Source of the DNA: Akkermansia muciniphila
GTDB lineage: Bacteria > Verrucomicrobiota > Verrucomicrobiia > Verrucomicrobiales > V1-33
NCBI GenBank assembly: GCA_943333275.1
Contig: CALQSQ010000017.1
Span: 1 to 64,000 of the forward strand
Direction: 5' to 3'
Length of the DNA: 64,000 nucleotides
The notes beneath the pieces are model-generated. The model ran no database searches, had not been told where the DNA came from, and was given only the letters and a program-made list of their open reading frames with translations. Shown one piece after another: positions 1-9,898 of the stretch. Position 1 is the first letter of the stretch; each line of letters opens with the position of its first letter. The translations under genes and the position numbers were made by a program.

Positions 1-247
1 CACAAAACGCCCTTGGATGGACGCTATCTTCCGCAAAATCAAAGCCCACCCGCCCCCATTCAGCTACTCCACTGCATAATCCGGGATAAATTATCACACA
101 TAAGCCTGCCACGCAAAATTCCTCCAAAAGCATGCATTGCGCCTGTTATTACCATTTCCCAACGCTCGGATTTTGGGGTTCTGAATGTGTCCCTGGCAAA
201 CCCTCGGGGCATCGGAAACAAACGACTATACACCGCTCAGAAGTGCA

Positions 248-766
248 TTATTTCTCGTTCGCGCCATTCGATACATTCGTCTCGGAGGATACAGCGTAAG
301 CAGCCTGGGCAATCCTCATTTCGCAGGCTGCAAAAGCCTCCTGCCCGATCAAGACACGAAATTGCTGGTCCGCCAGTGGCTGGAGCGCCAGCCATCGTTC
401 CCGATAAGCGGGATCATTGCCAGCCTGATCCTCCCCACCAACCTTCTCGATAAAATCCTCCACAACCCTGTTTTTCGCAGCCTCCTGCGCCGGAGTGAGC
501 GCAGGGATCTCCTGCAGGACAAGAGGCCAGGCAATCCGTCGGGTCGGGGTCCGGACCGTTCGCAGCCCGGCCTCGGCCACCGTCGGTCGTGCAGGTTCAC
601 CCGGGGGAGCGGCCGTAGGCCGTGCATCCTTGGACTTGAGCAGGAGCGACCTCGTCGATCTGTCGGCGTCCGTTGGTTGGGATCTGAAAAAGCTGAGCAC
701 AAAGATCGCAAACCACCCAATCCAGCAGCTCACCAAGAGACCTTTGTGAAAACGCGATTTCATCAT
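248..766 (-). CDS. hypothetical membrane-anchored protein
   Basis: ORF with N-terminal hydrophobic segment (GLLVSCWIGWFAIFVLSFF); no family recognised. Confidence 0.45.
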   Translation of the reverse strand: MMKSRFHKGLLVSCWIGWFAIFVLSFFRSQPTDADRSTRSLLLKSKDARPTAAPPGEPARPTVAEAGLRTVRTPTRRIAWPLVLQEIPALTPAQEAAKNRVVEDFIEKVGGEDQAGNDPAYRERWLALQPLADQQFRVLIGQEAFAACEMRIAQAAYAVSSETNVSNGANEK

Positions 767-800
767 CTTGCGTAGTGGCTTTTTGTGGGGATAAAAACAA

Positions 801-828
801 CGAGTGCGGGTGTTGCCACCCGCACTCG
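801..828 (-). terminator. Rho-independent terminator downstream of 864..1997
   Basis: Inverted repeat CGAGTGCGGGT...ACCCGCACTCG followed on the minus strand by TTGTTTTTA. Confidence 0.8.
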
Positions 829-863
829 CCGTCTAATTAATTTGGATCGCTATCGGATGGCCA

Positions 864-1997
864 TTAGTAATCCTGGGTGATCACACCGCCATCGTTTTGA
901 CGGACCACGCGCATGGTGGTGAGGGGAATGGCTGCATCGAAATTTTTGATCCGGTTTGCAAGCGCATCCGCCAGGGTCTTTTTAGCGCCGGTCAGTGTGG
1001 TGCGATAACAGACGTATTCATAATTCCAGAAGGCGTACGACCCTTCCTGCACAGCTTGGAGGCTGTAAGGAACTCCATTGTAGTTCAGCGCCCGGCCAAG
1101 TCCGGTCACGGCCGTTGCGGCATCGGCTGTTCCCATGTAGCCGATGTAGGCTTCACCAGCGGGTGAGGTGTTCGTCATTACAGTAGCAAGGGTGCCGCCG
1201 CTGGTGTATCCACCATTGCCTTCCACGACGGGCAGGCCAAGCAGGGTGTATGCAGGCCAGAGGATCTTGGCTGTGATGGCACCACCGGACGTGGTGACCT
1301 GATATTGATTGACCGGATCGATGTTGCTAATTCCCATTTCCGCAAAGGTTGAGGAACGCGTTCCGGAATCAAAGTCCCGGCCAAGGGCATAGACTGTGGT
1401 GGTATCGTCCCCGGGAACCCCTGTGAAAAGAGCCATCGACAGTGTGCCGCTCGAGTAGAGTGCTCGCGCGAGCTGGGGCGTCATGTTATTCAAGCCTGCC
1501 GAGGTGCCCTTATTGGCCACGAATTGAAAGGCGATTACTCCAACTTTTGTAGCCGAAAGAGTTGGGGAGGTGAATTGGGTCGCAGCCTGAGTGGTATCTG
1601 CCATGGAGCAATCCGCAGGTTGGGCATCCGTTCCAGCGGCAAGGCTGGCAGTTCCCCCGACACTCGTTGTGGCACCTGGGAGCAGGAAATTGGCGGTCAG
1701 GGACGTATTGTTGGCCACGAGTTGAATCCCCCCCGTGGAACCGGCGAGGGAGGTGAGATAGATCACCGACTGCGAAGAAACCGTTCCCTTATAAATGGCT
1801 TGATTGGCACTGTTTTGGTTGGTTCCCACGTAACCGTATCCGGCACCAACAGTGCCATTGATCAGGTTTCGGAGGGCGGTATTCATTTGCGTGCGGTAGG
1901 CGGTGGAACCGACAATCCGGACGACGGTCTGGGCCGAAGCCTCTTGGGTAAATGCCACAGCACAGATGGCTACGGCGAGATAGGATGCAATTTTCAT
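864..1997 (-). CDS. secreted phosphate-binding-like (PstS-type substrate-binding) protein
   Basis: Signal peptide MKIASYLAVAICAVAFTQEASA, then VVRIVGSTAYRTQMNTAL...; resembles periplasmic binding-protein start; no transporter genes adjacent. Confidence 0.5.
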   Translation of the reverse strand: MKIASYLAVAICAVAFTQEASAQTVVRIVGSTAYRTQMNTALRNLINGTVGAGYGYVGTNQNSANQAIYKGTVSSQSVIYLTSLAGSTGGIQLVANNTSLTANFLLPGATTSVGGTASLAAGTDAQPADCSMADTTQAATQFTSPTLSATKVGVIAFQFVANKGTSAGLNNMTPQLARALYSSGTLSMALFTGVPGDDTTTVYALGRDFDSGTRSSTFAEMGISNIDPVNQYQVTTSGGAITAKILWPAYTLLGLPVVEGNGGYTSGGTLATVMTNTSPAGEAYIGYMGTADAATAVTGLGRALNYNGVPYSLQAVQEGSYAFWNYEYVCYRTTLTGAKKTLADALANRIKNFDAAIPLTTMRVVRQNDGGVITQDY

Positions 1998-2049
1998 GAT
2001 TGAGTTGTTGGGTTGGGTTTGGTTGGGTTTGATTAGGGGAGAAATGCGG

Positions 2050-2889
2050 TTAGGAGACAGTGGTGATCCCGGCCTTAGTGCGGCGGCGGCGTGTGACCAT
2101 GAGACCGAGAGCCGAGATCAACGTCAGGCTGGCGGGTTCCGGGACCGGGGAAGTGCTAAAACTGAGAACTCCGTCATTTGCGATGGTAAACGTTCCGAGA
2201 TAGTCACCCAAGAGCAAACTCGATCCCGGCGCCATGCGGAACAAGTCCAACGCAGCGAGCCCCGCGCCGGCACCGAAATCTCCCTCGATGGTGGGGTTCC
2301 AGTAGGCAAAGCTGATGCCGCCGGAATTTAGCGCCGTTCCGCCCGGCTGATAGCTGGCATAGGAAGCTGAGTCCGAAACATTTTGAATCACTCCAACCGG
2401 GCTATTGGCAGTGGCTGTTCCACCTTGGTAGCCGGCAGCGCCGGCCATGCCCATCAATTTTCCGGCAGGGGTAGCCTGAGTTGAAGCTGATCCACGATTC
2501 CATGGAGTTTCCTGGACACCAAAAGTGAGTTCTGCTTTGCTCGCGTAGAGGGTGCGGTTCGGATCTCCAGCAGTCGGACCGCTGCCAGCGGCGTTGGTGT
2601 TGGTGCCCATCACCGCCCAATGGACAGCTGAGTTGGAGTTCCAGTTCGAGCCAAACACCGCCGACAAATCAGCGCCGATGTTTCCGACCGGAACTGTAAA
2701 AGTGGAGGCGGAAGGACTCTTGTATAAGGAAGCCTGGCCGATGTTGATCAAATAATCCTGCGTGCCTCCGTCGATGCGGAAACCGAGGAAAATATCGCCG
2801 GGGAGGTAGGTGGCGGCGGATGCCTGGGCGGAAAGTCCGAGGCTGGCGGCGACCAGCATCAAACTCGTTTTGAGGAATGACAATTTCAT
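2050..2889 (-). CDS. PEP-CTERM sorting domain-containing secreted protein
   Basis: Signal peptide MKLSFLKTSLMLVAASLGLSAQASA; C-terminus VPEPASLTLISALGLMVTRRRRTKAG matches PEP-CTERM (VPEP, TM, Arg cluster). Start moved from ORF start 2991 to the internal Met at 2889. Confidence 0.85.
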   Translation of the reverse strand: MKLSFLKTSLMLVAASLGLSAQASAATYLPGDIFLGFRIDGGTQDYLINIGQASLYKSPSASTFTVPVGNIGADLSAVFGSNWNSNSAVHWAVMGTNTNAAGSGPTAGDPNRTLYASKAELTFGVQETPWNRGSASTQATPAGKLMGMAGAAGYQGGTATANSPVGVIQNVSDSASYASYQPGGTALNSGGISFAYWNPTIEGDFGAGAGLAALDLFRMAPGSSLLLGDYLGTFTIANDGVLSFSTSPVPEPASLTLISALGLMVTRRRRTKAGITTVS

Positions 2890-3098
2890 GAGTGATTTGG
2901 GTTTAGTGTAGGGATTGGCTGTGTCGCAGGCTTGAGTTAATTTGCACCATGCGACGCTCCATTCTCTATCTGATGATGTTTTTATCTCCACCTCTTTATG
3001 GTTACGTTTCCGTCGTTTTAAGCATTGTGTCGTTTTTGTTTCTTTATTACGTTAACCGGACGCAATATAGCATGTGACAAAATACTCACCTTGAAGCA

Positions 3099-4274
3099 TC
3101 ATGGCGTGATGACGACCCGCAGGCGGGCAAATCTGCGCACGGCTTCAGTGAAGGGAACAGTAAGTTTCACGTCCTCGGTGCCCGCCACGCTGCCGGGGAC
3201 GATGGTTACCCCTGGTGTGGACGTTGCGGTGTCCGTTCCCACCTGGTAGACCACGGGCCAGCTTCCCAAGGTCGTGCCCAATTCGATGGTGGTAGTGGTG
3301 TCCGCGGTCTTCCGGGCAATGGATCTGGTGAAAGTGAAGACAAAGTTTGCGCCATTGCGACTGGAAACCGGTCCTCCTGCATTGGGAGTCAGAGGGCTGG
3401 ATTCCTGCAGGTATTCCACGCCATTTGGAATCCCGTCGCGGTCATAATCAAAGGAAGCTGCGGCATTCGCTCCAGTAAGACCGAAGCCCGCAATCCATGC
3501 GGCAAATCCCGGGGTGCTCGTCACCGGAGGGGACGTGCTGAAGGTCACAACTCCCGCGCTGGTAATGGTGAATGTCCCCAAATAGGTGCCCAGTTGGGAA
3601 CTGGTTCCCGTCTGCATACGGAAAAGGTCCAGGGCTGCCCCGGCGGCGCCGGAGCCAAAGTCCCCTTCGTTGGAGGGGTTCCAGTAGGCGAAGCTGATGC
3701 CACCGGAATTGATGGCAGTTCCACCCGGTTGATAACTCGCATAGGAGGCCGAATCACTCGAGGTTTGGATCACACCAACCGAACTGTTGGCGGTGACGGC
3801 GTAGCCCGCATAGCCGAGCGGCGCTCCGGCCAAGCCCATCAATTTTGAGGCGGGCCCGGCTTGGGTGCCCGTGGCACCACGGTTCCACGGTGCCTCCTGC
3901 GTGCCAAGAACGGTTTCGGCCTTGCTCGCGTAAAGGGTGCGGTTCGGATCTCCAGCAGTCGGACCAGTGCCAGCGGCGTTGGTGTTGGTGCCCATCACGG
4001 CCCAGTGAACCGCTGCGTTGCTGTGCCAGGTCCCACCGAATATCGCCGACAAGTCGGCGCCAATGTTGCCCACCGGAACCGTAAAGGACGAGGATGAGGG
4101 GGATTTGTAAAGGGAAGCCTGACCAATGTTGATCAGGTAGCACTGGGTTCCTCCGTCGATCCGGAAGCCCATAAAAATGTCACCAGCTGTGTAAGGGGCT
4201 GCATGGGAAAGGGAAGAAATGCCGGTCAGGATGAGGGGCAGGAGGAGGATGGATTTGAGGCGAGACAATTTCAT
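3099..4274 (-). CDS. secreted protein paralogous to 2050..2889 with a different C-terminal module
   Basis: Near-identical body (DIFxGFRIDGGTQxYLINIGQASLYKSP...AVHWAVMGTNTNAAG...), then FDYDRDGIPNGVEYLQ... and RRFARLRVVITP instead of PEP-CTERM. Start taken at MKLSRLKSILLL. Confidence 0.75.
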   Translation of the reverse strand: MKLSRLKSILLLPLILTGISSLSHAAPYTAGDIFMGFRIDGGTQCYLINIGQASLYKSPSSSSFTVPVGNIGADLSAIFGGTWHSNAAVHWAVMGTNTNAAGTGPTAGDPNRTLYASKAETVLGTQEAPWNRGATGTQAGPASKLMGLAGAPLGYAGYAVTANSSVGVIQTSSDSASYASYQPGGTAINSGGISFAYWNPSNEGDFGSGAAGAALDLFRMQTGTSSQLGTYLGTFTITSAGVVTFSTSPPVTSTPGFAAWIAGFGLTGANAAASFDYDRDGIPNGVEYLQESSPLTPNAGGPVSSRNGANFVFTFTRSIARKTADTTTTIELGTTLGSWPVVYQVGTDTATSTPGVTIVPGSVAGTEDVKLTVPFTEAVRRFARLRVVITP

Positions 4275-4598
4275 GCGTGATGGGGTTGGGGTTCTGTTGT
4301 CGGTGCCGGAATATATTTCACAGCACATGTCTATTTCGTTTCACACAACATGGCGCCTTGTACCCGAGGCTCTTGTTTCTCTCCAGTTTCTTATGGTGAC
4401 AATTCCGTTTCTTTATGTTTTTGTGTCGATATTGTCACACAAAACCAAATCGCAGACACCTGATGCAGCTAAATCCCCCGCTAGCGCCGTTTTTGTGTCA
4501 TTTCCGACACTTTTCGATATCCCAATCCGAACTCCGCCGCCCCTCTGTTTTGAAGACCAGTGAAAATTCTTCCACCTCTTGGAAGGCCCAGCCCACCC

Positions 4599-6023
4599 TC
4601 AGCGTTTAGCGCCCAGCTCGAAGGTCAACAGGCCGCGTCCAGGCAAAGTGCCGCGGATCGAGGCAGAAGGAGGCGCATCCGGAAGTGATACAGCGTCCTC
4701 CGCAGGGGAGGTCCGCCAGGCCCGCGCAGGGGAGGTTTGAAAATCCTTGGGCAGGGCGAGTTCAAACAAGACCGGCGCGTCCTGCACGGCCGCCATGTGC
4801 ACCACGAGGCGTTTGCCATCCGGATCGGCAAAGGCGGCGACTTTGAGGCCCGGGGTGGAAAATCCACTGGCGGCTGGTCCGCGCAGGTCGGTTGGAATCA
4901 GTCGCATGCCCGGCTTGAGAGGCTGGCACCATTGGCGGTAACCGTGGTAGATTTTCGTCAAGATGAACTCTTTTCCCCAATCCAGATGGATCAACGCCTC
5001 GCCTCCCTGTCTTGGAGGATAGACCCAGTCATAGGCGAACCAGGCGGTGGCGCCACCATTGAAGGCTTCACTCATGGCGAGCCAGAATTCGCCGGCGGAA
5101 TTGATCTGACCCGCGCTTTTGTCAGGTCCATTGACACACCATTCAGTGCACCAGACGGGACGTTTGTCGGCGGCTTTGACGAGGGTTTTCCAGCGATCAC
5201 CGCGACGATCATAGTCATGGCTGCCGATCACATCGACGTATTTGCCCGCCGTCCGCAGCAACGGTGGAAGCCAGTTGGTGGCGCAATCGACCGAACTGAG
5301 GACATTGGGGGCCACCAATTTCGGACGGGGCACTTCCGGGTGACGCTTGACCATTTCTTCCAGGTAGGTGGCGCATTTTAGAAACAATTCGGCATGCTGC
5401 TTGGGATTGAGGCAATATCCGGGCTGGGCGTGCGGCCAGTCAGGCTCGTTGGCAATGCTCAGGTATTTCACCGTCACGCCCTGACGCTGCATGTGGGCAA
5501 GAAAGGCCCACATGTATTCAGCCATTTCCAGCTCCATTTTTGGCAGCAGCGTGGCCCGGGCTTCGCCTCCTCCGGAGGGATCGTGGTTCGTTTTCATCCA
5601 ACCCGGCGGCGTGTAGAGCGTGGCGCAGAACTGCATGTCGGGCCGGCGTGAGAGTGCGGCTTTGCAGATCTCGACGGTGTGCTGGCAGTACGCGAAAGCC
5701 TCCTCCTTGAAGTCCTGCTTGTAGGGATCGTCGTTGTCATTCTCCGGCTCGTGGTCGTGCCGGATGTAGAGGTTGAGAAAGTCTGTGGGCACCTCCTTGA
5801 ACATGGCGTCGTATAGTTTCTCCTGCGCCTCGGCCTTGCCACCCTTGCCCAAGCTGGTGATATGTGCCTCGTAATAAATGGCACCGCACCCCATTCCCTG
5901 AAGCGCCTGACGGGGATGAGTCATGTCCAGCCTGACGAACGTGGGATTCTCCGCCAGCAACATTCCCTGCATCCCCAACCAAAAGATGGCAAGGGCCAGT
6001 GACCGCTTGAAGTTACCGTTCAT
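4599..6023 (-). CDS. secreted glycoside hydrolase, GH30-like
   Basis: Signal peptide; QGMGCGAIYYEAH, YLSIANEPDW (acid/base Glu context) and VWCTEWCVNG (nucleophile Glu context). ORF is open to 6074. Confidence 0.65.
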   Translation of the reverse strand: MNGNFKRSLALAIFWLGMQGMLLAENPTFVRLDMTHPRQALQGMGCGAIYYEAHITSLGKGGKAEAQEKLYDAMFKEVPTDFLNLYIRHDHEPENDNDDPYKQDFKEEAFAYCQHTVEICKAALSRRPDMQFCATLYTPPGWMKTNHDPSGGGEARATLLPKMELEMAEYMWAFLAHMQRQGVTVKYLSIANEPDWPHAQPGYCLNPKQHAELFLKCATYLEEMVKRHPEVPRPKLVAPNVLSSVDCATNWLPPLLRTAGKYVDVIGSHDYDRRGDRWKTLVKAADKRPVWCTEWCVNGPDKSAGQINSAGEFWLAMSEAFNGGATAWFAYDWVYPPRQGGEALIHLDWGKEFILTKIYHGYRQWCQPLKPGMRLIPTDLRGPAASGFSTPGLKVAAFADPDGKRLVVHMAAVQDAPVLFELALPKDFQTSPARAWRTSPAEDAVSLPDAPPSASIRGTLPGRGLLTFELGAKR

Positions 6024-6070
6024 GGGCCGGATCCTACCGCAACCGCGATGCTTCGCAATGGAGGATTGAT

Positions 6071-7129
6071 TCACTGCCCGATCACCGCAGCATCCCGGAC
6101 GTGATAAATCGTCTCTGGCTGAAAACCATCCTGCACCCAGCCCAGATGCGTGGTGGTAATCAACCGCTGGGATGCGGCAGGCAGAGCGGCCAGCAGGGCA
6201 TTGCGGCGCAGCGGATCGAGTTCACCAAAGATATCATCCAGCAGCAGCAGGGGCGCGCGCTGGTGGCGATCCTCAAGCAGCGTGGCCTGGCTGAGTTTGA
6301 GCGCCAGAGCGATCGTGCGCTGCTGCCCTTCAGAGGCGTAATCCGCCGCCGGAAGGTCATTGATGGTCAATAGGAAATCGTCCCGATGGGGTCCGGCCAG
6401 CGTGACGCGCCGCTGGGTTTCCTGCTCACGCCGGGAACGCAGGCTGGCGGCGAGATCCGGACCACTGGCATTGTGATAGGCCAGATTCAGCGACTCAGGA
6501 CGCCCGCTGATGCGTTGATGGGCGGCGGCAGCATGCGGCTGAATTTCCAAGATGAGACGTTCACGCAGCATGGCCAGGGTCGTTCCATGCTCGACGAGAA
6601 TGGCGGTGAAAGCGTCGATCTGAGCCCATTGGGGTGCGGCATCACGCTTGAGCAAAAAGTTCCGGGACTTGAGCGCCTTATCATACTTCCTGAGTGCTTC
6701 GTAATATTCCGGGAATAATTGGATGCCCAGGAAATCGAGGTAGCGACGGCGGGGTTCGCTGGAGCCAGTGACGAGTTCGAGGTCCCCATTTCCCATCCAG
6801 ACCACCAGTCCACTGGCCGCGAGATAGTCCGAGGATTTCCGCACCGGCGAGCCATCCACGCTGAGTTCTCGCACTCCGTTGACCTGGGTGTGCTTTAATT
6901 CCTGCTCTCCCCAGGAACCCGCCACTCCAAATTCCGCGTGGGAAAACCGAACCAGTTCCGCCGGACGGGTGGTGCGGGGACTTTGCAGGCGGAGCAGGAC
7001 ACAAACGGCCTCAAGAATGGAAGTCTTGCCCTGGGCATTGTCGCCGATGAACACGGTTGATCCCCCGGAAAACGGACAAAGCAGGGTCTCGAAGCATCGA
7101 AAGTTGCGCAGGCGGAGGGAGGTGAGCAT
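6071..7129 (-). CDS. recF: DNA replication and repair protein RecF
   Basis: LRNFRCFE, Walker A GDNAQGKTSILEA, LLLLDDIFGELDPLRR signature and GPHRDDFLL. Confidence 0.93.
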   Translation of the reverse strand: MLTSLRLRNFRCFETLLCPFSGGSTVFIGDNAQGKTSILEAVCVLLRLQSPRTTRPAELVRFSHAEFGVAGSWGEQELKHTQVNGVRELSVDGSPVRKSSDYLAASGLVVWMGNGDLELVTGSSEPRRRYLDFLGIQLFPEYYEALRKYDKALKSRNFLLKRDAAPQWAQIDAFTAILVEHGTTLAMLRERLILEIQPHAAAAHQRISGRPESLNLAYHNASGPDLAASLRSRREQETQRRVTLAGPHRDDFLLTINDLPAADYASEGQQRTIALALKLSQATLLEDRHQRAPLLLLDDIFGELDPLRRNALLAALPAASQRLITTTHLGWVQDGFQPETIYHVRDAAVIGQ

Positions 7130-7184
7130 CGGTAAAGTTGGCCTGCAGCGTGGGCTGCAAACCGCTGCTTCGCAACTGATTCGC

Positions 7185-7703
7185 TCAGGGGGCCGCCTGC
7201 CAGGCGGGCCACCCCCCGTGGAGGACCCTGACGTTTTCTGGCATGGTATGGAAGCTTTTCAAAATTTCCGCAATCTCATGGCTGGCCTGGCACTTCTTTC
7301 CGTCGCAATAGACGACGATTAATTTTTCCTGCCCTTGCTGCAGAGCATCCGCCACCACACTGAGCTGCGAAGGATAGTCCGACTCTGATTCACAAAGCCG
7401 CAGAGCATCGGGGATGTGACCAGCATCGAATCGTGCCCTGACCCGGGCATCGATAAAAAGCACGCCGGGGGATTTCATGGTTGCACGCGCCTCGGCCGCA
7501 GAGATTTCACCATCGTTGACAGGCTCACTTTGCAGATACAAGGCCGGGGCATGCGGATGGAAAAAATAGGTGGCAGCTGAGGCCAGCAACGTCAGCGCGG
7601 CGAGGACTGTCATCTGCGTCCATACTTTCAGGCTTTGGTGGCGGGAAGGTCTTGAACTGGAGAGGAAGGAAATGGATTCGGGCGTCATGGCAGCAGGCAA
7701 CAC
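7185..7703 (-). CDS. membrane-anchored rhodanese-like domain protein
   Basis: N-terminal TM plus VLFIDARVRARFDAGHIPDAL and VVYCDGKKCQASHEIAEIL...VLHGGWPAW. Confidence 0.85.
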   Translation of the reverse strand: MLPAAMTPESISFLSSSRPSRHQSLKVWTQMTVLAALTLLASAATYFFHPHAPALYLQSEPVNDGEISAAEARATMKSPGVLFIDARVRARFDAGHIPDALRLCESESDYPSQLSVVADALQQGQEKLIVVYCDGKKCQASHEIAEILKSFHTMPENVRVLHGGWPAWQAAP

Positions 7704-7716
7704 CCGTCATCCTACC

Positions 7717-9783
7717 TTATTTTAATTCAACTGCGAGCCGGAAAAACGCCCTTTGGAAAGACCCCATTGGCAAGGAGGCGCGGCGTGTTTGCACCGTTCC
7801 GTTGGACGCAACGAGGGTGTCAGTGAATCCCGCAAGGTCGCCGGGAGCCACCCAATTGGAACTGTTACCGGCCTTTGTCTCCGGCCGGAAATTCAAATCG
7901 GATTTGGACGTATCAGCCTTGTATTCGAGAATGAAATTCAACCCGTCGCTCAAAATTTTGGGCAAAACCAGGGAACCATCCAACGCACTCGAAGGATTAA
8001 GACCATAGGCATACTCCAGAAGGTTCGAGGCCCCGTCACTGTCATAGTCAAGTGATGGCTGGGCTGCAATGCTTCCAACAGGCAATCCCGAGGAGTTTTC
8101 ACGAGCCAACGCCCAGGCGGTGAAGCCGGTGGCAGCGGCGACTGTGATCATCTTTGTGGGACCCGGCAGGAAATGCGCTCCGACAAAAGGACTGAGCTTC
8201 ACCACAAAGGAAGGGTAACTGTTGGCGGGAATGGTGACGCTGGTGGTGTCCGTGGAGATCGTTTGATAGTTATCAATGGCAAAAACATTTGGCAATGTGA
8301 TGGCATCTACGAACCACCCGTTGGAATCACTGGTGTTGGGGTAGTAGGTGCCCGAGGCAATGGCGTAGCGGAATCTGATGCGGAAAATTTTCCCATCGAG
8401 GAATGCGAGATTTACCGAACGGGCGTTAAAGGCGGTCTCGCCTGTTCCATTAGTGCCGCCCTGCGACCAGAGCGTCTGCCAGATTTCCCCTCCGTGGAGG
8501 AGAATCTCCACACGGGCACTTTGATCCGAGGTGGCCTGCCGCAGACGGCTTTGAAAATTCAACATCGAGCTGGCCGTGCCGAAATAATTCTGATTGAGCT
8601 CGACAATCTGATCCTCCGGAATCGGGTGTGCCATATGGAACGAGTATGCCCCCTGTTTCTTCACTGTCGAGCTCAGCAGGTTATAACCCGGTGAAATGGC
8701 GGCCACGATGCGGTTGGTGTTTTCCGCGTTTTCCGCTGCCGCCGCTGCCGCCGACCACCACTCGGTCAAATATGAGGTCACGGCCGGCACGCCGGTGAAG
8801 GGCATTTGAAATGGCACGCCGGCGGTGGCCTTGCTGCCTCCGGTGAACTGGGGTGCGGCGTAAGCCAGTTTCAAATCCACTTTCACATTGGCCAGCGAAG
8901 CGGCGACTGTGAAGTTCGAAGTCACATTCAGATCGGCGCATTGCCAGTTGACAGTCTGCGAACCTGCGGGCCGGGACAACGGCAACACCCATCCTCCACC
9001 TTCAGCCGTAAAACAATGATAAGTGGAATGGCTCCCTGTTACGGTCAGGCCGGGCAATCCCTCACCCTCATCGTAAAAATTATTCCCGTTGATGTCGTAA
9101 TAAGCCACCCCTGTCACAAAGACCGGCGATTCCGCACGCAATCCCAATTCCTGGGTTACCAATCGCGGTCCCACATCGCCATTCGTTCCATGCAAAAATC
9201 CGGCGCCGATTTCCCGGTAGTTTGGATTATGCAAATTGACCCGGTGGCCACGGCCATCTTGCATGCCGCCGGCATCCCACCCCCAATCCACTTCAAACGA
9301 GGCATGCGCATGCGGCACACTCTCGACATAGGAAAAAATGTTTTCCGCCACCTGCGTATAATTAAAACCGGCGGCCTGAATCCGCTCAAAAAAGTCCCCG
9401 CCCGCAACCCCGGGATTTTCATCATGCTGCTGCACGGCATTGGTCAGCATCCACTGGCTGTGATTTCTGGCCGACTGGGTGAGCAGCTGATTGGGGGCCA
9501 GGGGGGCACTCGCTGCAATCGCATTGAGTTCCGATTTCATCAGGTTCAGATCCGTTCCGAAATAACCGTAGGAATCCACCGTCGCGACGTCCGTTTCATT
9601 GGCCAGGCGCACGCCTTCGGCTGGAGGATTCGCCCGGGCCCGGTTGATCATTTCGATGTTGGCCTGTTCCTCGCCGGAGGGATCTCCAAAATCATAAAGG
9701 GTGGTGGCCGAACTCTGGCTGGAAAGCACCCAGGAAACGAAGATAGAAAAGACGGTTGGGGAAAAAGCTGGAATACTATCCAT
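7717..9783 (-). CDS. secreted CAP (SCP/PR-1) domain protein with C-terminal Asp-rich linker module
   Basis: MINRARANPPAEG...QSARNHSQWML...AENIFSY...GRGHRVNLHNPNYREIGAGF; C-terminal DYDSDGASNLLEYAYGLNP...FFRLAVEL. Start taken at MDSIPAF. Confidence 0.8.
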   Translation of the reverse strand: MDSIPAFSPTVFSIFVSWVLSSQSSATTLYDFGDPSGEEQANIEMINRARANPPAEGVRLANETDVATVDSYGYFGTDLNLMKSELNAIAASAPLAPNQLLTQSARNHSQWMLTNAVQQHDENPGVAGGDFFERIQAAGFNYTQVAENIFSYVESVPHAHASFEVDWGWDAGGMQDGRGHRVNLHNPNYREIGAGFLHGTNGDVGPRLVTQELGLRAESPVFVTGVAYYDINGNNFYDEGEGLPGLTVTGSHSTYHCFTAEGGGWVLPLSRPAGSQTVNWQCADLNVTSNFTVAASLANVKVDLKLAYAAPQFTGGSKATAGVPFQMPFTGVPAVTSYLTEWWSAAAAAAENAENTNRIVAAISPGYNLLSSTVKKQGAYSFHMAHPIPEDQIVELNQNYFGTASSMLNFQSRLRQATSDQSARVEILLHGGEIWQTLWSQGGTNGTGETAFNARSVNLAFLDGKIFRIRFRYAIASGTYYPNTSDSNGWFVDAITLPNVFAIDNYQTISTDTTSVTIPANSYPSFVVKLSPFVGAHFLPGPTKMITVAAATGFTAWALARENSSGLPVGSIAAQPSLDYDSDGASNLLEYAYGLNPSSALDGSLVLPKILSDGLNFILEYKADTSKSDLNFRPETKAGNSSNWVAPGDLAGFTDTLVASNGTVQTRRASLPMGSFQRAFFRLAVELK

Positions 9784-9898
9784 ATTAAAAATCCGCAGAC
9801 GATCACGGGTCGCACAGTATCCTATAATTTTAATAATTTCAAATAGATAAATACCGTTCATTTACCAATAATCAGAATCAAATCCGCGATTCGCATCA

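Noticed and set aside
13-775. Overlapping plus-strand ORFs at the window start (146 and 196 aa)
   Set aside because: Mutually overlapping, no signal or motifs, and antisense to a more plausible minus-strand ORF
8806-9846. 346-aa plus-strand ORF
   Set aside because: Antisense to the CAP-domain gene
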